Of a stretch of 34,812 nucleotides of DNA, positions 32,527 through 34,812 are shown piece by piece (the stretch's first letter is position 1; every line of letters begins with the position of its first letter). The stretch comes from Mesorhizobium sp. (GTDB lineage Bacteria > Pseudomonadota > Alphaproteobacteria > Rhizobiales > Rhizobiaceae). The translations under genes were made by a program, and so were the position numbers. Below the pieces are notes generated by a model. That model saw nothing but the letters and a program-made list of their open reading frames with translations, had not been told where the DNA came from and searched no databases. The stretch lies in contig NZ_SUEG01000020.1 of the NCBI RefSeq assembly GCF_005063415.1, positions 1 through 34,812 on the forward strand, read 5' to 3'.

Positions 32527-32702
32527 ATTAGTAGCATAGCTGCCGGCACAAAGCAAGAACAAAATGTGGCGCTGTGGAAGAAAATGCACTGACGACCTCG
32601 CACCCTTCGTCGGTGAACGGCTGGAAGGAGGGGCGAAAAAGGCGGGGCATTGCGTGTGACTTGCGTTGATGGGATTGTGGTTGCGCTTGAGGGGAACGCG
32701 TC

Positions 32703-33521
32703 ATGGGCAATGTCACCAGTCACTACGGCAGCGACGGCATCGTCGATCGCATATTGGCCGCGATCCCGGACGCCGACCCGGCCGGCAAACTCGCGGCCGC
32801 GCAACTCTATCCGTTCGATCAGCTCCATGGCCGCGAACTGATCGCCACGCGGGAGCATGCGGCCCGTCTTGCTCCTTCGCCGACAGATCGGATCCTGGAT
32901 ATCGGCAGCGGCATTGGCGGACCGGCAAGGTTTCTGGCCTCGACCTATGGCTGCCAGGTCGACGGCATCGACCTGACACCAGCCTTTGTCGCCGCGTCGA
33001 GCCGACTGACCGCACTCAGCGGACTGGCTGACAAGGTTCGCTTCCATCAGGCCGACGCGACGAAATTGCCTTTTGGCGACAGCACCTTCGATGCGGCGAT
33101 CTGCTTCTATGTCGGCATGAACATCGAGAATAAGGCCGCGGTCATCGACGAGGCCTGGCGCGTGCTGAAACCGCGAGGCAGGCTGATCTGGACCGAGGCC
33201 GTGCTCACCGGGGGCGAGCCATACTATCCGATGCCCTGGGCGGTTTCTGCGGCGACCAGTCACCTCGCCGATCGGGAAACCTTGAAAACCCTGTTTGCCG
33301 ATGCCGGATTTCGCATCGACGAAATCGTCGACGAAACCGGCGAACATGTTGAGCTGGCGCTGAAGAGAGCCAATTCCGGCATCGTGCCCTCGCCGGCGCA
33401 GCAGCAGGCGAATGAGGTCGTCATGGGCGCGGAATTCCTGCAGCGCCGCCGCAACTACATCCGGAGCCTGAGTGACGGAAAGCTCGCCTCGCTCGCCGTG
33501 ATCGTCTCCAAACCGGCCTGA
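32703..33521 (+). CDS. Class I SAM-dependent methyltransferase (small-molecule type)
   Basis: 272 residues. The SAM-binding motif I is ILDIGSGIGGPARFLASTYG near residue 65; motif II/III regions VDGIDLTP, FHQADATKLPFGDSTFDAAI and AWRVLKPRGRLIWTEAV follow. The wording resembles sarcosine/dimethylglycine N-methyltransferases and related small-molecule enzymes. The start MGNVTSHYGSDGIVDRILAA is also typical of that group, but the substrate is not determined. The gene lies between two 101-bp direct repeats, and its TGA stop is the first part of the second repeat. It is 495 bp after hutH and probably not in that operon. A role in making or modifying a betaine is only a suggestion. Confidence 0.88.
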   Translation: MGNVTSHYGSDGIVDRILAAIPDADPAGKLAAAQLYPFDQLHGRELIATREHAARLAPSPTDRILDIGSGIGGPARFLASTYGCQVDGIDLTPAFVAASSRLTALSGLADKVRFHQADATKLPFGDSTFDAAICFYVGMNIENKAAVIDEAWRVLKPRGRLIWTEAVLTGGEPYYPMPWAVSAATSHLADRETLKTLFADAGFRIDEIVDETGEHVELALKRANSGIVPSPAQQQANEVVMGAEFLQRRRNYIRSLSDGKLASLAVIVSKPA

Positions 33522-33523
33522 AA

Positions 33524-33549
33524 CAAAAAACCCGCCTCGGCGGGCGGGT
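33524..33549 (-). terminator. Intrinsic terminator, copy 2
   Basis: Identical stem, loop and six-T tract to the first copy. It lies three bases past the methyltransferase stop but points the other way; on the plus strand no T-run follows, so it would not stop methyltransferase transcription efficiently. Confidence 0.8.
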
Positions 33550-33577
33550 CGTTAGAGCCAATTAGCACCATACCCAA
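33524..33577 (-). ncRNA. Predicted small RNA, copy 2
   Basis: Same prediction as the first copy: start near 33577, end at the T-tract near 33524, about 54 nt. The only difference is one base in the single-stranded region before the terminator (CTCC to CTCT on the minus strand), so both copies would have the same fold and nearly the same targets. Confidence 0.35.
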
Positions 33578-33616
33578 ATTAGTAGCATAGCTGCCGGCAC
33601 AAAGCAAGAACAAAAT

Positions 33617-33874
33617 TCACCTGAGACGCGAAAAAATGTGAGAATACCCCTCGCCTGCTCGCTTTGGTGGCGCCGCGCGGACTGGTGCGCGTTCAGCGCG
33701 GTTCAGTGGCGGCTCTCCAGGCTATTGCGCAGAAGCTGAGCGACATCGACGCTCGCCTGGCCAACAACTCTGCCCAGCCACCGCCGCCCGACCGGTCCTA
33801 GACCTGCCTGCCGTCCCACACTGGATCGCAACGCGCGCTGGCGCGTTTGAACCCTAGCCAATGGGAGCAAAGCC
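33617..33874. other. Intergenic region with a possible coding remnant
   Basis: About 260 bp without a supported gene. One plus-strand frame stays open from about 33634 to a TAG at about 33807 and ends with a coiled-coil-like, then Pro-rich tail (ALQAIAQKLSDIDARLAN then QPPPPDRS). It has no clear start and could be the 3' remnant of a lost gene. Near 33833 GCGCGCTGGCGCG forms a short palindrome. Confidence 0.3.
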
Positions 33875-34180
33875 ATGAACGTCGCCAATCTGCAACTTGA
33901 AGGCCTGCTGATGGCCATCGCATCGATCAATCAGGTCCTGGTCCGCAAGGGCGTGCTCTCCGTCGAGGAGATAGACATCGCATTGCGCAAGGCCGAAGCC
34001 AGCGAGACCAACGAGGAAAGGTCCGAAGGCATGTCGGCGTCGAGCCGCGATGCCGTCAACTTCCCGATCCGACTGCTGGAGTTGGCCAATCAATGTCAGC
34101 CGGAGACGGACATGCCGTCCTTCTCGAAACTGGCCCGCATGGTCGGCCAGATCAAGGAACCTTACAACGACCAGATGTGA
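33875..34180 (+). CDS. Hypothetical protein
   Basis: 101 residues, soluble, acidic and without a signal peptide or membrane segment. The first half is helical and hydrophobic-patterned (NLQLEGLLMAIASINQVLVR then KGVLSVEEIDIALRKAEASE); the second half begins DAVNFPIRLLELANQ and ends SFSKLARMVGQIKEPYNDQM. The start MNVANLQLEGLLMAI suggests a conserved small rhizobial protein, but I do not recognise the family. GGGAGCAAAG lies before the ATG, a good ribosome site. It converges on the DoxX-family gene with a 39-bp gap. Confidence 0.7.
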   Translation: MNVANLQLEGLLMAIASINQVLVRKGVLSVEEIDIALRKAEASETNEERSEGMSASSRDAVNFPIRLLELANQCQPETDMPSFSKLARMVGQIKEPYNDQM

Positions 34181-34219
34181 CGCAGCGATCGAGGATGACC
34201 GCCGCAGCAAGCTTTGGCA

Positions 34220-34651
34220 TCACCTCCTGCCAAGCTTCAGCGCCAGGACGCGGCCCGGCCCATGCACGGCGGCAAACAGCAGCCCGGCCAGGAAGGTGAA
34301 GTGATCGACGAAGAAGCCGAACTCCGCCTGGTTGCCGGCCCAGTGCGACGGCCCGTGGAAGGCGAAGCCGAGGAACAGCACATAGGCGCCGGCGACGAGT
34401 GCTGCCCATGAGAAGAAGGCGCCGGTCAGGAAGCATAGAACGAGGACGACCTCGAGCAGGGCTGCGCACCAGGCCAGGAACAGCGGGAATGGAAACCCGG
34501 CCGCCGCGATATAGCCGGCGGTGGCGCCGATATCGACGAATTTGAAGATCACGGCCATCAGGAAGACGGCGGCGAAGATCAGGCGGGCGATAAGGATTGC
34601 CGCGGTCTGCCACGGCGACTGAACGGTTGATTGAGCGGTTTCCAAGGTCAT
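34220..34651 (-). CDS. DoxX-family membrane protein
   Basis: 143 residues with four hydrophobic helices: about 16-37 (AAILIARLIFAAVFLMAVIF), 50-65, 68-100 (FLAWCAALLEVVLVLCFLTG, AALVAGAYVLFLGFAF) and 112-135 (FFVDHFTFLAGLLFAAVHGP). The KFVDIGATAGYIAAAGFPFP segment after helix 1 and the acidic residue in helix 2 (ALLEVVLV) are DoxX hallmarks. DoxX-type proteins are linked to quinone or thiol redox reactions in the inner membrane, often under oxidative stress, but the activity of this one is unknown. The ATG at 34651 follows a GAGGAC site; longer open sequence upstream is not conserved-looking. Confidence 0.85.
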   Translation of the reverse strand: MTLETAQSTVQSPWQTAAILIARLIFAAVFLMAVIFKFVDIGATAGYIAAAGFPFPLFLAWCAALLEVVLVLCFLTGAFFSWAALVAGAYVLFLGFAFHGPSHWAGNQAEFGFFVDHFTFLAGLLFAAVHGPGRVLALKLGRR

Positions 34652-34769
34652 GATGTCCTCCCAAGAGTTGCGATGGTTGTGCCCCAAGGACGCACCACCA
34701 GCCGCAAGCCCGACATCAACCCCCGAAAAACCTGAGAGATACAAGCGCGGGGCGGGAAGGCATTACGGG

Positions 34770-34812
34770 ACCAGGGTTCCTCGCCCTCACGAAGTGGGGG
34801 AGAGGTGGCGCG
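34770..34812. repeat. Partial palindromic repeat at the window end
   Basis: GGTTCCTCGCCCTCAC then GAAGTGGGGGAGAGG are imperfect inverted halves of another GC-rich intergenic element, cut by the window edge. The rest of 34652-34769 holds the DoxX promoter region and no other feature I can support. Confidence 0.45.

Larger units (their letters stand above)
32465..32565. repeat. 101-bp direct repeat, copy 1 (upstream of the methyltransferase gene)
   Basis: Identical to 33516-33616 except for one base (G at 32503, A at 33554). On the minus strand it holds a promoter-like pair, TTGTTC (32562-32557), 18 bp, TATGCT (32538-32533), and an intrinsic terminator (32498-32473). Flanking sequences on either side of the two copies are not similar, so the 101 bp is the conserved unit. 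The remaining sequence from 32411 to 32702 holds no gene I can support. Confidence 0.95.
33516..33616. repeat. 101-bp direct repeat, copy 2 (overlaps the end of the methyltransferase gene)
   Basis: Same element as 32465-32565 with one substitution (33554). The first six bases include the stop codon of the methyltransferase gene. Its promoter-like boxes on the minus strand are at 33613-33608 and 33589-33584; the terminator hairpin is at 33549-33524. If transcribed, its product would run towards the 3' end of the methyltransferase gene and stop just short of it. Confidence 0.95.

Noticed and set aside
32465-33616. The 101-bp repeats as ends of a transposon or integron cassette carrying the methyltransferase.
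   Set aside because: They are direct, not inverted, with no transposase, no target duplication and no attC-like structure; the promoter-terminator layout explains their content better.
1-34812. tRNA or rRNA genes and replication origins.
   Set aside because: No cloverleaf, rRNA stretch, DnaA-box cluster or repABC gene was recognised by reading; a dedicated scan was not possible.

Overview
The window reads as a high-GC alphaproteobacterial chromosome, most likely a Mesorhizobium-type member of the Rhizobiales. This rests on gene content and order (hutC-hutF-hutI-hutH, hmgA with a fumarylacetoacetase, kbl-tdh, a short-form queF), on protein wording, and on palindromic intergenic repeats of the kind I associate with Mesorhizobium. 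The species call is inference. I found no rRNA, tRNA, CRISPR array, transposase or phage gene.

Layout. (1) 1-3380: a 5' piece of mutL (minus strand) that folds back on itself at the left edge, then a LysR regulator divergent from a quinone oxidoreductase, and a second LysR regulator. (2) 3473-11693: a probable quaternary-amine or betaine catabolic cluster: an MttB-family methyltransferase, a Tat-exported family 5 solute-binding protein without a permease, two tandem small exported DUF3828-like proteins, an enolase-superfamily enzyme with unusual active-site residues, and a TMADH/N-methylproline demethylase-like flavoprotein. queF sits inside this block on the other strand. (3) 11834-15377: a small membrane protein divergent from a MarR regulator, then kbl-tdh for threonine breakdown. 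(4) 15586-23647: tyrosine/phenylalanine catabolism through homogentisate: MarR regulator, hmgA, a metallo-hydrolase, a fumarylacetoacetase, a small membrane protein and a DinB-fold protein. A decayed brnTA toxin-antitoxin pair and an orphan Phd-type antitoxin follow, then hpd with a divergent Lrp/AsnC regulator. (5) 23834-26564: a zinc-type ABC importer (ATPase, permease, binding protein) behind a good Zur-box candidate. (6) 26710-32207: a RidA protein and the histidine-utilisation genes hutC, hutF, hutI and hutH around a perfect HutC-like palindrome. (7) 32251-34812: palindromic repeats, a SAM methyltransferase bracketed by two 101-bp near-identical direct repeats, a hypothetical gene and a DoxX-family membrane protein.

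How the genes work together. Most of the window is amino-acid or amine catabolism, each branch with its own divergent local regulator. Tyrosine enters through Hpd and HmgA and leaves through the fumarylacetoacetase; the isomerase step between them has no classical gene here. Histidine passes through HutH, (HutU not in the window), HutI and HutF under HutC. Threonine passes through Tdh and Kbl.

The points most worth a second look are the duplicated 101-bp element, in which each copy has a promoter-like sequence and an intrinsic terminator on the minus strand (a possible two-copy small RNA); the amber codon at a conserved Trp of brnT; the odd active sites in the amine cluster; the DinB protein where a maleylacetoacetate isomerase would be expected; and the fold-back in mutL, which may be an assembly or amplification chimera.
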